64,000 nt of DNA from Planctomycetota bacterium (GCA_016873165.1 VGXV01000014.1:17884-81883), one strand, 5' to 3'. Counted from the stretch's first letter, positions 35,351 through 44,424 are shown. Numbers and translations: made by a program. Notes: generated by a model not told the origin, from the sequence alone.

Positions 35351-36712
35351 TCAGGGCATTTCCTGGTTGCACAGTATGCCAAATAAAGTAAGGTCTGTTA
35401 CTTCATTTATTGTTACCTCTGCAAGTGTTCCCACCAGGTCCGGCTGTCCGTTGAACACGACAATATGATTCTGTCTTGACCTGCCGGAAAGTTTGGTTTG
35501 ATCTGATTTGCTTGCGCCTTCAACAAGCACCTGCAATTTCCTGCCAAGAAGTTTTTTGTTTTCCTCCAGGCTTATTTTTTTTTGCAAATCCAACAATACT
35601 GCATTTCTTTTTTTCTTCACTTCATCGGGTACGTCGTCTTCCAGTTCTGCGGCTTTGGTGCCTGTGCGGGTTGAATATTTGAATATGAAGCAGTTCTGGA
35701 AGCGGATATCTTCCATCAGCCGAACCGTCTCCTGAAAATCTTCTTCCGTTTCTCCGGGAAAGCCGACAATGAAATCACTTGCAACGTTGATATCGGGCAT
35801 TAACTCTCTTGCGTAGTGTATAAGCTCCCGGTAATAGCCAGCCGTATAACCGCGGTGCATCTTTCTCAGTATCCGGTCTGACCCTGACTGTGCAGGCATG
35901 TGCAAGTGTTCGCAGACTTTATCAAGCCGGCTCATGGTAAGAATAAGATCGCGGGACATGTCTTTTGGGTGTGAAGTTACAAACCGCAGCCTTTCGAGTT
36001 TTTCAATGCCATTCAACTCCGTCAAGAGATCTCCGAGGGTGACATTCCCCTGCAAACTTTTGCCGTAAGAATTAATGTTTTGCCCCAAAAGGGTAATTTC
36101 CTTGCAGCCGTTTGTAACAAGTTCCTGCACTTCCTGTTTCACATCGTCAATTGTCCTGCTTATTTCCCTGCCGCGGACATAAGGAACAATGCAGTAGGAG
36201 CAGTAATTATCGCACCCCCTCATAACGGTGACGAATGCCTGATAAACATTTGGCCGGTAGGCGGCAATGCGTTTTACGTCAACGATTTCATCCTCGTCTA
36301 TGGCAAGGACATGGTTGCCGTGATTCCTGATCTTCAACAGCAATTCAGGCAGACGGGAAAACATCCTGGTGCCGCAGACAAGGTCAACGTGGGGCATGCG
36401 TTTGAAAATAGATTGTGCGTCCTTCTGTGCCATGCAGCCGAGAACGCCGACTATTACATCAGGGTGTTTTTTCTTAAGGGTTTTCAATGCGCCAAGATGG
36501 GAATATACCTTGTCTTCCGCATGCTGGCGAACGCTGCATGTATTGTATAAAATAACGTCTGCATCATCGACTTTGTCAACAATCCGATAACCATCCTCCT
36601 GCAAAAGCCCCAATGACAATTCTGCGTCAAGTTTGTTCATTTGACAGCCAAATGTCTCGAAAAATACGGTTTTATACTGACGTTCGTTTTTGTAATCGGC
36701 TAGGTTAATCAT
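35351..36712 (-). CDS. miaB: tRNA-2-methylthio-N6-dimethylallyladenosine synthase MiaB
   Basis: 453 residues: N-terminal MTTase domain (TFGCQMNKLDAE, NTCSVRQHAEDK), radical SAM site RGCDNYCSYCIVPYVRGRE (CX3CX2C), and a C-terminal TRAM segment (VEGASKSDQTKLSGRSRQN .. LVGTLAEVTI). The two clusters methylthiolate i6A37 in tRNA. A second copy of the first 65 bases, with six of seven differences synonymous, is found at 39652-39716. See findings: the intact gene probably is not in its ancestral place. Confidence 0.95.
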   Translation of the reverse strand: MINLADYKNERQYKTVFFETFGCQMNKLDAELSLGLLQEDGYRIVDKVDDADVILYNTCSVRQHAEDKVYSHLGALKTLKKKHPDVIVGVLGCMAQKDAQSIFKRMPHVDLVCGTRMFSRLPELLLKIRNHGNHVLAIDEDEIVDVKRIAAYRPNVYQAFVTVMRGCDNYCSYCIVPYVRGREISRTIDDVKQEVQELVTNGCKEITLLGQNINSYGKSLQGNVTLGDLLTELNGIEKLERLRFVTSHPKDMSRDLILTMSRLDKVCEHLHMPAQSGSDRILRKMHRGYTAGYYRELIHYARELMPDINVASDFIVGFPGETEEDFQETVRLMEDIRFQNCFIFKYSTRTGTKAAELEDDVPDEVKKKRNAVLLDLQKKISLEENKKLLGRKLQVLVEGASKSDQTKLSGRSRQNHIVVFNGQPDLVGTLAEVTINEVTDLTLFGILCNQEMP

Positions 36713-36758
36713 GGCAGATAAGTGTAATATCCAAGGAATATTAAATTTATATCATATT

Positions 36759-36838
36759 GGACAACCCCCTAACCCCCTTTATTAAGGGGGATGAAACTTA
36801 AACAATTCCCCCTTAATAAAGGAGGTTAGGGGGTTGTT
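36759..36838. repeat. Inverted repeat upstream of miaB
   Basis: ACAACCCCCTAACCCCCTTT at the left and AGGAGGTTAGGGGGTTGT at the right enclose a second pair (CCTTTATTAAGGGGGAT and TCCCCCTTAATAAAGG). It is a typical short palindromic element of about 80 bases. Beyond it, 36839-37242 holds no gene. Confidence 0.7.
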
Positions 36839-37242
36839 TGCAACCGATATTTTGCCGTGTATCTAAAAAAGCAAAGCAACATTTTAAGACTGCGTTCCAA
36901 TTTTAACTCACTTTAGAAGGGAATCAAAATATTTTTCCCTGTAAAAAGGGGCATTTGATTTTGAATGAGGCATTTTATAGATTCATTAATATATCTTCAT
37001 CTCCTTTGATAATTTCACAGAGGTGATTTAAGTAACGTAATCAATTGGTTTTAATCTTATCGATATTTGTCATCGCGATCTCATATAGAATAAAGGGATT
37101 TCAGGAGATAAATACTATCAACAATTTATACAATTAGACAATTGTTAACAAATAGGTACATACCAATGCCACTGTCAATAAAGATATATGGCTACACAAA
37201 TAGAGTAGGGTCGAACATCCCCCTTTTTGCTTTTTTGAATAA

Positions 37243-37869
37243 TTATACCTTTTTGGACTTATTTTGGGGATATGATTTTTTCTTTGAAGAAAGACTGCTT
37301 TTGCCATGTATTCCAGGCAATCTTGGTAGATTCGAACTTTTTCGTAAGTCATTAATTCGTTTTAAAGTTTCCTGGTGTTTTGGATCATGACTACTTTCAA
37401 TACTAATTTCTACAATAGAAAGAGCAAAATTAGCAAGGCATTCGGTTTTTTCTGTTTGAAAGCTTCTTAGTACACCATTCAATGCAAAATTTACGAAATG
37501 TTCACAATTATTGTTGCGAGCATTGTATTTAACAGGCGCACGTTCAAAAGCTCTACATAGTATCAAAGGTGATTTCCTTTCGTCTTGTAATGTTTCAATT
37601 TCATATTTTGAACTACCTGCCAAAAAATCTTTAAGTGTAATGCATTCAACTCCGTTTAAATTATTTTCAAGAATCCACAATACTTTATTTTTATCAAAAC
37701 CGTATATAATTCCATAATGTTTATAAATACCTAATGTTATTGAAATAGGCCTTTTTATTAAAGAACCAGTAAAACCAAATTTCCCATTCCATTTAAATCT
37801 AGTACTGAATAATTCTGGTAAATTATCCATTCTGTATGTCTTATTACTTCTAACTAAATTCATAATCAT
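37243..37869 (-). CDS. LRAT/NlpC-P60-like domain protein
   Basis: About 208 residues. His51 in KHYGIIYGF and the motif NNNCEHFVNFA (Cys122) match the catalytic His and NCEHF Cys of the lecithin:retinol acyltransferase-like branch of the NlpC/P60 superfamily, whose members transfer or cleave acyl groups through a Cys thioester. The basic C-terminus (KSSLSSKKKSYPQNKSKK) is unusual. Start codon choice among several Met is uncertain. It lies inside the region bracketed by the two miaB 5' ends, next to the toxin-antitoxin pair, and is an AT-rich accessory gene. Substrate unknown. Confidence 0.75.
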   Translation of the reverse strand: MIMNLVRSNKTYRMDNLPELFSTRFKWNGKFGFTGSLIKRPISITLGIYKHYGIIYGFDKNKVLWILENNLNGVECITLKDFLAGSSKYEIETLQDERKSPLILCRAFERAPVKYNARNNNCEHFVNFALNGVLRSFQTEKTECLANFALSIVEISIESSHDPKHQETLKRINDLRKSSNLPRLPGIHGKSSLSSKKKSYPQNKSKKV

Positions 37870-38143
37870 CAAATAAAAAACAGCTTAAACACTGTACAAT
37901 AATAAGTCTTTTATTAGTATATTTAAGAACCAAAAAGCATATAAAGGTAGATTACATATTTTTCATAAACGCCTCTCAAAGATAGAACACTTGATTGTTA
38001 CTTTCTTGATGGGTACTGTTTTCCAACGCCAATGTTGTTTTATCAATAATGTTTATTGTGAATAACTATTATCCAAATGCATAAGCATTTATCCAAATTA
38101 AGTTATAAAATGCCATTTTGGACAGGAGTGATTGTAAATATTT

Positions 38144-38518
38144 TCATTTTTTATAATGTTTCAATATCCTTTCCCTGTCCTCATTTTCTTTGTCCCCCTT
38201 GTAATAGATTTCTATAAGCTCTATCTTGTCTTTTTCTTCAAAATAAGTGTAAATTATTCTAATGCCTGATTGTGCCCCCTTTCCTTTGAGAGACCGGCAG
38301 GCGAATTTTTTTGCCTTGTAAATTATAGGGCTTTCTATGGATAAGCCTGTAATTCGAAAAATACCCTGATTATCGATTTTCAATTTATGGTAAAGGGTAA
38401 GTTGTTTTTCGATGAAAATTTTTAAGTCGTCTTCAAGGGTTTTAAATCTTTTGAGAAGTTTTTTCAGATCGTTTTCAAATTCAGGAATACGGCAGACTGC
38501 ATTAAATATCTTCACCAT
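38144..38518 (-). CDS. RelE/ParE-like toxin candidate
   Basis: 124 residues. The basic N-terminal helices (ENDLKKLLKRFKTLEDDLKIFIEK), then IDNQGIFRITGL, YKAKKFACRSLKGKGAQSGIRIIYTYFEE and a C-terminal IELIEIYYKGDKENED, follow the RelE-superfamily order (Lys/Arg on a central sheet; aromatic near the end). It starts inside the end of the antitoxin gene (17-base overlap), so the two are translationally coupled. Predicted to be a ribosome-dependent mRNA cutter; no activity is shown. Confidence 0.75.
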   Translation of the reverse strand: MVKIFNAVCRIPEFENDLKKLLKRFKTLEDDLKIFIEKQLTLYHKLKIDNQGIFRITGLSIESPIIYKAKKFACRSLKGKGAQSGIRIIYTYFEEKDKIELIEIYYKGDKENEDRERILKHYKK

Positions 38519-39290
38519 AATCCCTCAATGAATAGGGAGGCGTTCTGTAAAAAACGGATTCATACTCAATGACTTTTCCATCTTCTGTCGTCAACCAAGG
38601 GACGTCATTATGTGAATATTCGCTGATTTGCGATGCATTCATATCGGAAAGTTTATGTAAAACGTCGTCAATCACTTCAATTTCATTCGCCATTAATTTT
38701 GACAGGTTAGGTTTTCTCAAGGGCAGGTATTTAATTTGCGGATATGTAAAAAAACTGCTTTTTATCTGTTCTATTTCCTTATCCTTGCTCATTTTTTCGA
38801 TGATTTTTCTGAATTCCAGCGGTGTGGGGCCATATTTGTTTTTCATATAGGTGGCGCCAATGAGTTGTTCCTCATACTTTTCGTAAAAATCAAAATCAAT
38901 AAAGTAGAGGAGTTTGTATATCACCGTTTCCCCAATGTTGGGTTTTGAACCGACCTTGTTCAGGATGTAGAGCAATACTTCCTTGAATTTTTCCAAATTT
39001 TTTTGAGGGACATCGATTCGTATGTGTGGTTTTGCCGGTTCCTTCTTCTTTGCCTCTTCCAGAATTACTTCAGGTTCTTTTCCCAGATTCAACAGATTAT
39101 CCAGGGAAGTATGGAATATCTCGGATAATTTCTTTAATTCTTCCGCAGATATTTTTCTCTCGCCGCTTTCTATTTGAGAAACAGCAGGGCGTGAAATATC
39201 CAATAATTTAGCCAATGCTTGCTGACTAATCTCGGTTTGTTCCCGTAATATCCTTATTCGTTTTCCAAATGCAATATTGAAATCATACAT
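38502..39290 (-). CDS. XRE/Panacea (DUF4065) antitoxin candidate
   Basis: 262 residues. Residues 8-66 form an XRE helix-turn-helix (ILREQTEISQQALAKLLDISRPAVSQIESGER). Residues about 110-240 are the Panacea/SocA domain (VIYKLLYFIDFDFYEKYEEQ, MKNKYGPTPLEFRKIIEKM, and a terminal PWLTTEDGKVIEYE). Panacea domains neutralise unrelated toxins and are often fused to other modules. It is first in the operon, as antitoxins usually are, with GAGG six bases before its ATG, and overlaps the RelE-like gene. Autoregulation through the HTH is expected. Confidence 0.85.
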   Translation of the reverse strand: MYDFNIAFGKRIRILREQTEISQQALAKLLDISRPAVSQIESGERKISAEELKKLSEIFHTSLDNLLNLGKEPEVILEEAKKKEPAKPHIRIDVPQKNLEKFKEVLLYILNKVGSKPNIGETVIYKLLYFIDFDFYEKYEEQLIGATYMKNKYGPTPLEFRKIIEKMSKDKEIEQIKSSFFTYPQIKYLPLRKPNLSKLMANEIEVIDDVLHKLSDMNASQISEYSHNDVPWLTTEDGKVIEYESVFYRTPPYSLRDYGEDI

Positions 39291-39439
39291 ATTCTACCTC
39301 GTTATTTTTTGTTTAAATATTAGCATATGTACGAATATCTGTCAATATGATGTAATAATATATTACAATTCAGAAAAATCTTTTATGAATTTAAAAAAGG
39401 CATGTTTTACGCAGCGCCATTATTCAAATACGAATGTGT

Positions 39440-39500
39440 CATTCCCGCAGAAGCAGGAATCCGGAAAAATATTGGATTCCTGGTCAAGCCAGGAATGACA
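39440..39500. repeat. CATTCCCGCAGAAGCAGGAAT inverted element
   Basis: CATTCCCGC .. GGAATCC faces GGATTCC .. GGAATGACA with 'TCAAGCCAGG' between. It is a common intergenic palindrome and sits between the antitoxin start and the miaB relic. The gap 39291-39651 holds no other gene. Confidence 0.55.
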
Positions 39501-39617
39501 GACTGTTGTACTTATGTTGCTATGTATAGCTGGAAATAGTTGGTGAAGGGATGTTAAAAAAATCTTCCTGAGGGACATTCCCGATTTTTGGTAAAAAATA
39601 TTTACCTATTTACAAAG

Positions 39618-39649
39618 CTCGTTCCCAAATTCCTTTGTTTGGGAACGAG
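39618..39649. repeat. CTCGTTCCCAAA/TTTGGGAACGAG hairpin
   Basis: A perfect 12-base stem with an eight-base loop, related to 22517-22603. It directly abuts the break point of the miaB fragment. Confidence 0.7.
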
Positions 39650-39651
39650 TT

Positions 39652-39716
39652 ACAAATGTTTCAAAGAAAACGGTTTTATACTGACGTTCGGTTTTATAAT
39701 CGGCCAGGTTAATCAT
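39652..39716 (-). pseudogene. 5' relic of a second miaB allele
   Basis: Read on the minus strand this begins ATGATTAACCTGGCC and encodes MINLADYKTERQYKTVFFETF, matching intact MiaB (MINLADYKNERQYK...) over 65 bases with seven mismatches, six of them synonymous. Its ATG overlaps the end of the M48 protease gene (the TAA stop lies inside ATGATTAA), so it was probably the original downstream partner of that gene. After TTTG the frame runs into the hairpin 39618-39649 and the rest of miaB is missing. Confidence 0.85.
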
Positions 39717-40521
39717 GTTGGTAATACTGCATTGCCTCCGGTATCATTTCTTTAATTTTTCGTATCCTTGTTTCGTCAGAAGGGTGGGTGCTCATGAATT
39801 CGGGAACTGTTTTGCCTCCCTTTGTTTCTGACATTCTTTGCCAGAAATCTACTGCCGCATTCGGGTCATATCCCCCCATAGCCATAAAGATTAAACCGAG
39901 ATGGTCTGCCTCACTTTCATGGAGACGGCTATAGGGAAGAAGAACTCCGTATTGTGCCCCGTATCCATACGCAGCAGAAAAGGCTTGTTTGGCCATTTCA
40001 GATTGCCCTTCTGTCAAAGCAGCAAGCGCCGTCCCGCCCAACTGATAGAACACTTCCTGACTCATTCTTTCGCTTCCGTGCTTTGCTATGGCATGTGCCA
40101 CTTCATGTCCCATAACCACTGCAAGGCCTGTTTCATCTTGTGCGATGGGTAGAATTCCGGTATACACCACAACTTTTCCACCCGGCATTGCCCATGCATT
40201 TACATCGTCGCTTTCCACAAGATTAAATTCCCACGCGTAATTTTTTAACTCATTCGACATGTTATTTTGCGCAAAATATTGTTCAACAGCCTCTTGTATA
40301 TTTTTGCCAGCCCTTTTTACCATTTGGGTTTGTTCCTGATTGTCACTCAATTTATTACTTTTGAGAAATTCATCATATTGCTGAATGCTCATGGTAAGCA
40401 TGGTTGAATTCGGAATAAAGCTCATTTGCTTTCTGCCGGTAAGGGGCACCGAACTACATGATAGAAAGAAAAGGGAAATGAATATTGAGAAATAAGAAAT
40501 ATATTTTTTTTGAAATGTCAT
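39709..40521 (-). CDS. M48 family metalloprotease, lipoprotein
   Basis: 270 residues. Lipobox LFFLSCSS lipidates Cys22. The zinc site HEVAH at 139-143 is followed by the third ligand Glu in LHESEADHLG, and THPSDETRIRKI closes the domain. The family (BepA/LoiP-like) degrades or refolds outer-membrane and periplasmic proteins in the envelope. A single peptidase domain without TPRs favours the LoiP type over BepA. It appears to have been followed originally by miaB (see the relic). Confidence 0.88.
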   Translation of the reverse strand: MTFQKKYISYFSIFISLFFLSCSSVPLTGRKQMSFIPNSTMLTMSIQQYDEFLKSNKLSDNQEQTQMVKRAGKNIQEAVEQYFAQNNMSNELKNYAWEFNLVESDDVNAWAMPGGKVVVYTGILPIAQDETGLAVVMGHEVAHAIAKHGSERMSQEVFYQLGGTALAALTEGQSEMAKQAFSAAYGYGAQYGVLLPYSRLHESEADHLGLIFMAMGGYDPNAAVDFWQRMSETKGGKTVPEFMSTHPSDETRIRKIKEMIPEAMQYYQHD

Positions 40522-40562
40522 ATTGTTGCTCCTTTTAAAAAACTTCTTTTTTTACAAGTTTT

Positions 40563-40612
40563 TTACCACACCTCTTTCCCCTCCTTGCGAAGGAGGGGAA
40601 AGAGGTGTGGTC
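40563..40612. repeat. CACACCTCTTTCCCCTCCTT palindrome
   Basis: CACACCTCTTTCCCCTCCTT and AAGGAGGGGAAAGAGGTGTG flank GCG. A near-perfect stem of about 20 bases, between otsB and the M48 gene; it can serve as a terminator-like end for otsB. Confidence 0.6.
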
Positions 40613-40635
40613 AATTTGGTTGCGGCTATGTTGCC

Positions 40636-41457
40636 CTACGTTGTATATTCATTTTTTACCAAATCTTCAAGTAATTCTATAACCACCGGTTGTTGATTAT
40701 CAAGTAAATTATATCTGGCGAATGATGGAGGCGTTCCCACTTTTATTGTGTATGCTGTTTGCGGAAGTGCAAGAAACAGGTCTTCATCGGTGCGGTCGTC
40801 TCCGATTGCCAATATAAAATCGGAACGTCTCTTCTCGATCCAATATTTTCCCGCAGTGCCTTTATTTACCCCTGTGGTTCTTACTTCGATTACGGTATTT
40901 CCCTGTAAAATTTCTATGTTCATATCATCTACGTATTTTCTCATCATATTCAGAAAATCGTTTTTTATCATTGCGCATGATTTTTCATCCGCGGCGCGGT
41001 AGTGCCACACGAGGGAAAAATCTTTTTCCTCGATGAACGCTCCCGGCAAACGGTTAACATATTGCTGAAGAACGGAACGTATTTCAGGCTTCCAGTCATT
41101 CACAAAAAGGGCGCTCAGTTGCCAGTCTCTATGTTTTTCTTTCCTCCATGCGCCGTGTTCGGCGGCAAGTTCAATATCAAGAGAACCAAGCCATTCTTGT
41201 AATATAGCCTTATCGCGTCCGCTGATAATAACAACTTCTGTATTTGACACGTCAGAAAGGTGTTTCAATGTCGCAAGCAGTTTTTCACCGGGTTTTGCCT
41301 GATGCGGATACTTTACGTATGGCACCAGCGTGCCGTCGTAATCAAGAAAAATGAGCCGCCGGTTTGCCTTTTTAAAGTCTAAAAGTAGCTGCTGCTTTAC
41401 TTCTCCGGACAAATAACGGGTATGCATCTCTTTTTCAGAGGAAATTAATGTATCCAT
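40636..41457 (-). CDS. otsB: Trehalose-phosphatase
   Basis: 273 residues. HAD motif I FLDYDGTLV (Asp39, Asp41), motif II VIISGRDK, and motif IV ILAIGDDRTDEDLF are all present. Trehalose-6-phosphate phosphatase hydrolyses the product of OtsA. No otsA gene is nearby. A 303-base internal segment (40853-41155) is duplicated at 43911-44213 with two mismatches; this intact copy seems functional. It lies downstream of the glycogen operon. Confidence 0.92.
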   Translation of the reverse strand: MDTLISSEKEMHTRYLSGEVKQQLLLDFKKANRRLIFLDYDGTLVPYVKYPHQAKPGEKLLATLKHLSDVSNTEVVIISGRDKAILQEWLGSLDIELAAEHGAWRKEKHRDWQLSALFVNDWKPEIRSVLQQYVNRLPGAFIEEKDFSLVWHYRAADEKSCAMIKNDFLNMMRKYVDDMNIEILQGNTVIEVRTTGVNKGTAGKYWIEKRRSDFILAIGDDRTDEDLFLALPQTAYTIKVGTPPSFARYNLLDNQQPVVIELLEDLVKNEYTT

Positions 41458-41695
41458 ATTAGAACTAAAGAGTAGTAGAAAGGAATAAGGAAATCAAGGG
41501 GAAAAGCCGGATTAACGGGAGGAGAACAAATAAGGTATAACATTCGGTTAGGTAATGTTTCAGACTACAGAAATGGCAATAAATGTTTTATCTCCATGAG
41601 CCGGAAATTCGATTGACAACGATAAACAGATGCGCTAAATTTTCGCCCGCGGCTATACCGCAATACTGAGCATAACTCGTCATTAAAAGAAAAAA

Positions 41696-42898
41696 TTGAG
41701 TGTATTGTGGTGGATTCAGCGCAAAAAACAGCGCCTTAATTCACCCTACATGTCATCCCGCGTTTTTTTACCCGTAGGGTGGATTAAGGCATTGTCTTTT
41801 ATGCCGAATCCACCAATGACCAATGACCAATTTTTAAGAAAGGAGAAAAAGTATGAAAAGGAAGGGGTCGCTCTTACCATAGAGCCTGGGGTTACGGTGA
41901 AATTTAACGATGGCAAGGCGCTTCAGATACAGGGAGAGTTAATTGCCCGTGGTTCAAGTGCAAGCGGCATTACTTTTACAAAAAGCGGCTCAACCAACTG
42001 GGGATATATCTTATTTGAAGATACCAGCACAGATGCCGATTATGATTCAAGCGATAATTATACATCAGGTTCCATTATGGAATATTGTACGGTGGAATAT
42101 GTGGGCAGCTCAACTCTTGGCGACAATGGCGCAGTGCGTATCGATGATGCGTACCCGCATATTTTATATTGTACGGTAAAAAACAATTCGGCAGATGGTA
42201 TTCATGCCTATAATCTTGGAAGAAAAAATTTTACCATCTCAGATTGCGAGAGTTCTGAAAACTCAGGGAGTGGTATTTATTGTTATGATAGATTTGATCA
42301 TAATAACAGTAATTTTGTAAAGATTATAGGTTGTACAATAACAAATAATAAAAGCAGTGGACATGGCGGTGGTATTTTGACTGATTGTTATTCACCTGTA
42401 AATATAAGTAACTGCAGTGTAACAGAAAATACATCAGGCCTCAATGGAGATGTTTATTATGAAAATGGAGAAGGTATTTATGCTGCTGATGGTTCAATAA
42501 CAATCAGCGATTGTACGGTAGAGATTGACGATGGTGAGGAATATGAGGTGGACACGATAGAGATGGTGCATGAGGACGAGGGGCTTGGGCTTATTTACGG
42601 GTATGTGTACGACATAGATGGGGAACCGATAGAGAGTGTGAAGGTGACGATAAAGGGGGTGGTATCGGGAGAGAAATCAAATGAATACACGGACGCGGAC
42701 GGATTTTTTGAGTTCAGTGATGTAGAGTCGGGCACCTATAAACTCAGCGCCAAGAAGAAGGGGTACAAGAAATCCAAAGAGACGGTATCGGTTAAGGCAT
42801 CGCAGGAGAAATATGTGGAACTTGAGTTGCGTAAATCAAGCAAGAGCAGGAGTGATAATATAGAGGAGGTAGAGGACGGAGCGGGGATAGGGTTGTAA
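41696..42898 (+). pseudogene. 5'-damaged right-handed beta-helix protein with a carboxypeptidase-regulatory domain
   Basis: The open frame starts within a repeat, and its first 55 codons are not protein-like. A proper start signal exists in another frame: AAGGAG then ATG at 41852 (MKRKGSLLP*). It reads as the beginning of a signal peptide joined out of frame to the body of the gene. The body (from about 41862) begins VALTIEPGVTVKFNDG, a parallel beta-helix turn, with more turns through TISDCTVEIDDGE (residue 275), then a carboxypeptidase-regulatory-like domain (LIYGYVYDIDGEPIESVKVTIKG). Probably a surface protein that lost its start by deletion. Unless a frameshift occurs it is not secreted. 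Confidence 0.7.
41697..41817. repeat. GGTGGATTC / GGTGGATTAAGGC palindromes
   Basis: Two hairpins: GGTGGATTCAGCGC/GCGCCTTAATTCACC and GGTGGATTAAGGCA/TGCCGAATCCACC. They belong to the family at 9246-9342. The first is part of the block repeated at 44211-44357. Confidence 0.65.
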
Positions 42899-42949
42899 TT
42901 ATATTGGTGGATTCGCTGTCTATCGGAAGATAGCGAATTTGCCTTTTTC

Positions 42950-43210
42950 CTATTTCCTGAAGAACGCAAAAAGAATAGCAGTCAGAACGCCAACAATGGA
43001 AGCGAATTGTCCCATCCAGAATAGAAACATCCACTTGATAATTTCCGCTTTTGTTTCGGCGAGGTCTTTTTTTGTGGCGACTTCTTCAATTAAACTTGCA
43101 TTATTTGTTTCCATAGCGGCTTCGACTGCTTCAGCAATCTTGGCAGCCTGTTTTTCATCGAAAACCGAACGCAATGTTTCAAATACTTTTAGAGTATTGA
43201 TGTGTGCCAT
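42950..43210 (-). CDS. CCDC90/DUF1640-like small membrane protein
   Basis: 86 residues; the ATG at 43210 has AGGAGG upstream and the frame opens two codons earlier. Residues 1-60 are helical and coiled-coil (VFETLRSVFDEKQAAKIAEAVEAAM, ATKKDLAETKAE) and end in one membrane helix (FLFWMGQFASIVGVLTAILFAFF). This is the DUF1640 (CCDC90) pattern. Function unknown. Confidence 0.75.
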   Translation of the reverse strand: MAHINTLKVFETLRSVFDEKQAAKIAEAVEAAMETNNASLIEEVATKKDLAETKAEIIKWMFLFWMGQFASIVGVLTAILFAFFRK

Positions 43211-43586
43211 GAACAACCTCCTATATTAAATTTTATATACCGAGTATTTGTTGTCTATGGTAGATGCAGATTGATTTTAACATTTTGTTGTTTTTGTAAT
43301 CAAGGAACATTTTGTTTCAAATTCTATTGTTGGTTTTGGCCAATAGTATTAGTCATTGGGATTATGAGTTAAGAGTTCGGAGTGTAGAGTTTGGCGGGAA
43401 GGGAGAGGATAATATCTTCTCCTGGTTCTCAATGATGTGTGTATTTCATCTGCCTCAAAAGATTTGCATGTATTGTCCCCCGCTGGCGGGGGTTCCGGGG
43501 GTGGGATTTGTTTCTCGCACAAAGCCGCTAAGACACGGAAATTAAATGTAAAACCATAGTAACCGTAATAAATAATTATGTATGCA

Positions 43587-43630
43587 TGAAAGTGTCATTG
43601 CTTCGCTTTGCTCGCAATGACACTTTTTTT
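43587..43630 (+). terminator. Hairpin with T run inside the repeat-rich gap
   Basis: AAAGTGTCATTGC and GCAATGACACTTT flank a 13-base loop and are followed by TTTTT. It has terminator form but no gene ends nearby; it belongs to a CATTGCTTCGCTTTGCTCGCAATGAC-type palindrome. Region 43211-43910 otherwise holds worn repeats and no gene I can support. Confidence 0.6.
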
Positions 43631-43910
43631 TACGTTCACTATGATTTGAAATCCACATTTTATAAATATTTCGAAAGTAGTTTTTTCAATTAAGCAATTA
43701 ATAAACACGCCCCTCCCGGTTCTTTTCAAAATGATTATAATAAAAAGTTTTCTCAGGGTTGCCTGTCCGGCTTGTCTGCCGTTAGGCATGGCAGGCAAGG
43801 TGGCAAGGGGTGGGTTAAAAACAGGAAATAATCATTGAACGATACTTTAATACGCTCTTTCCAATAATGCTACAGGAAAGGAAGTGAAAATTTCTGAAAG
43901 AAATATTCCT

Positions 43911-44357
43911 GCAGTGCCTTTATTTACCCCTGTGGTTCTTACTTCGATTACGGTATTTCCCTGTAAAATTTCTATGTTCATATCATCTACGTATTTTCTC
44001 ATCATATTCAGAAAATCGTTTTTTATCATTGAGCATGATTTTTCATCCGCGGCGCGGTAGTGCCACACGAGGGAAAAATCTTTTTCCTCGATGAACGCTC
44101 CCGGCAAACGGTTAACATATTGCTGAAGAACGGAACGTATTTCAGGCTTCCAGTCATTCACAAAAAGGGCGCTCAGTTGCCAGTCACTATGTTTTTCTTT
44201 CCTCCATGCGCCGGAAATTCGATTGACAACGATAAACAGATGCGCTAAATTTTCGCCCGCGGCTATACCGCAATACTGAGCATAACTCGTCATTAAAAGA
44301 AAAAATTGAGTGTATTGTGGTGGATTCAGCGCAAAAAACAGCGCCTTAATTCACCCT
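43911..44357 (-). pseudogene. Rearranged partial copy of otsB and its upstream region
   Basis: 43911-44213 equals 40853-41155 of otsB with two mismatches in 303 bases. It joins directly to 44211-44357, which equals 41601-41747 without visible mismatch, so 445 bases in between (41156-41600) are missing. The junction falls in CTCCATG-N-GCCG, a motif found at both deletion ends. An open frame (43847-44293) crosses it but lacks HAD motif I and motif IV and cannot be active. A recent duplication. Confidence 0.9.
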
Positions 44358-44424
44358 TTTGCCAGACATTGTTCGGTAAGTGGCAACCGGTATTTTGGGA
44401 GCAGGATGGTGTACATGTGCCATG

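Noticed and set aside
36759..36838. CRISPR-like repeat
   Set aside because: It is a single inverted repeat pair, not a series of equal direct repeats with spacers.
43595..43798. Open frame in the repeat region upstream of the otsB copy
   Set aside because: It consists of translated palindromic repeats (GGCAGGCAAG type) and has no homology I recognise.
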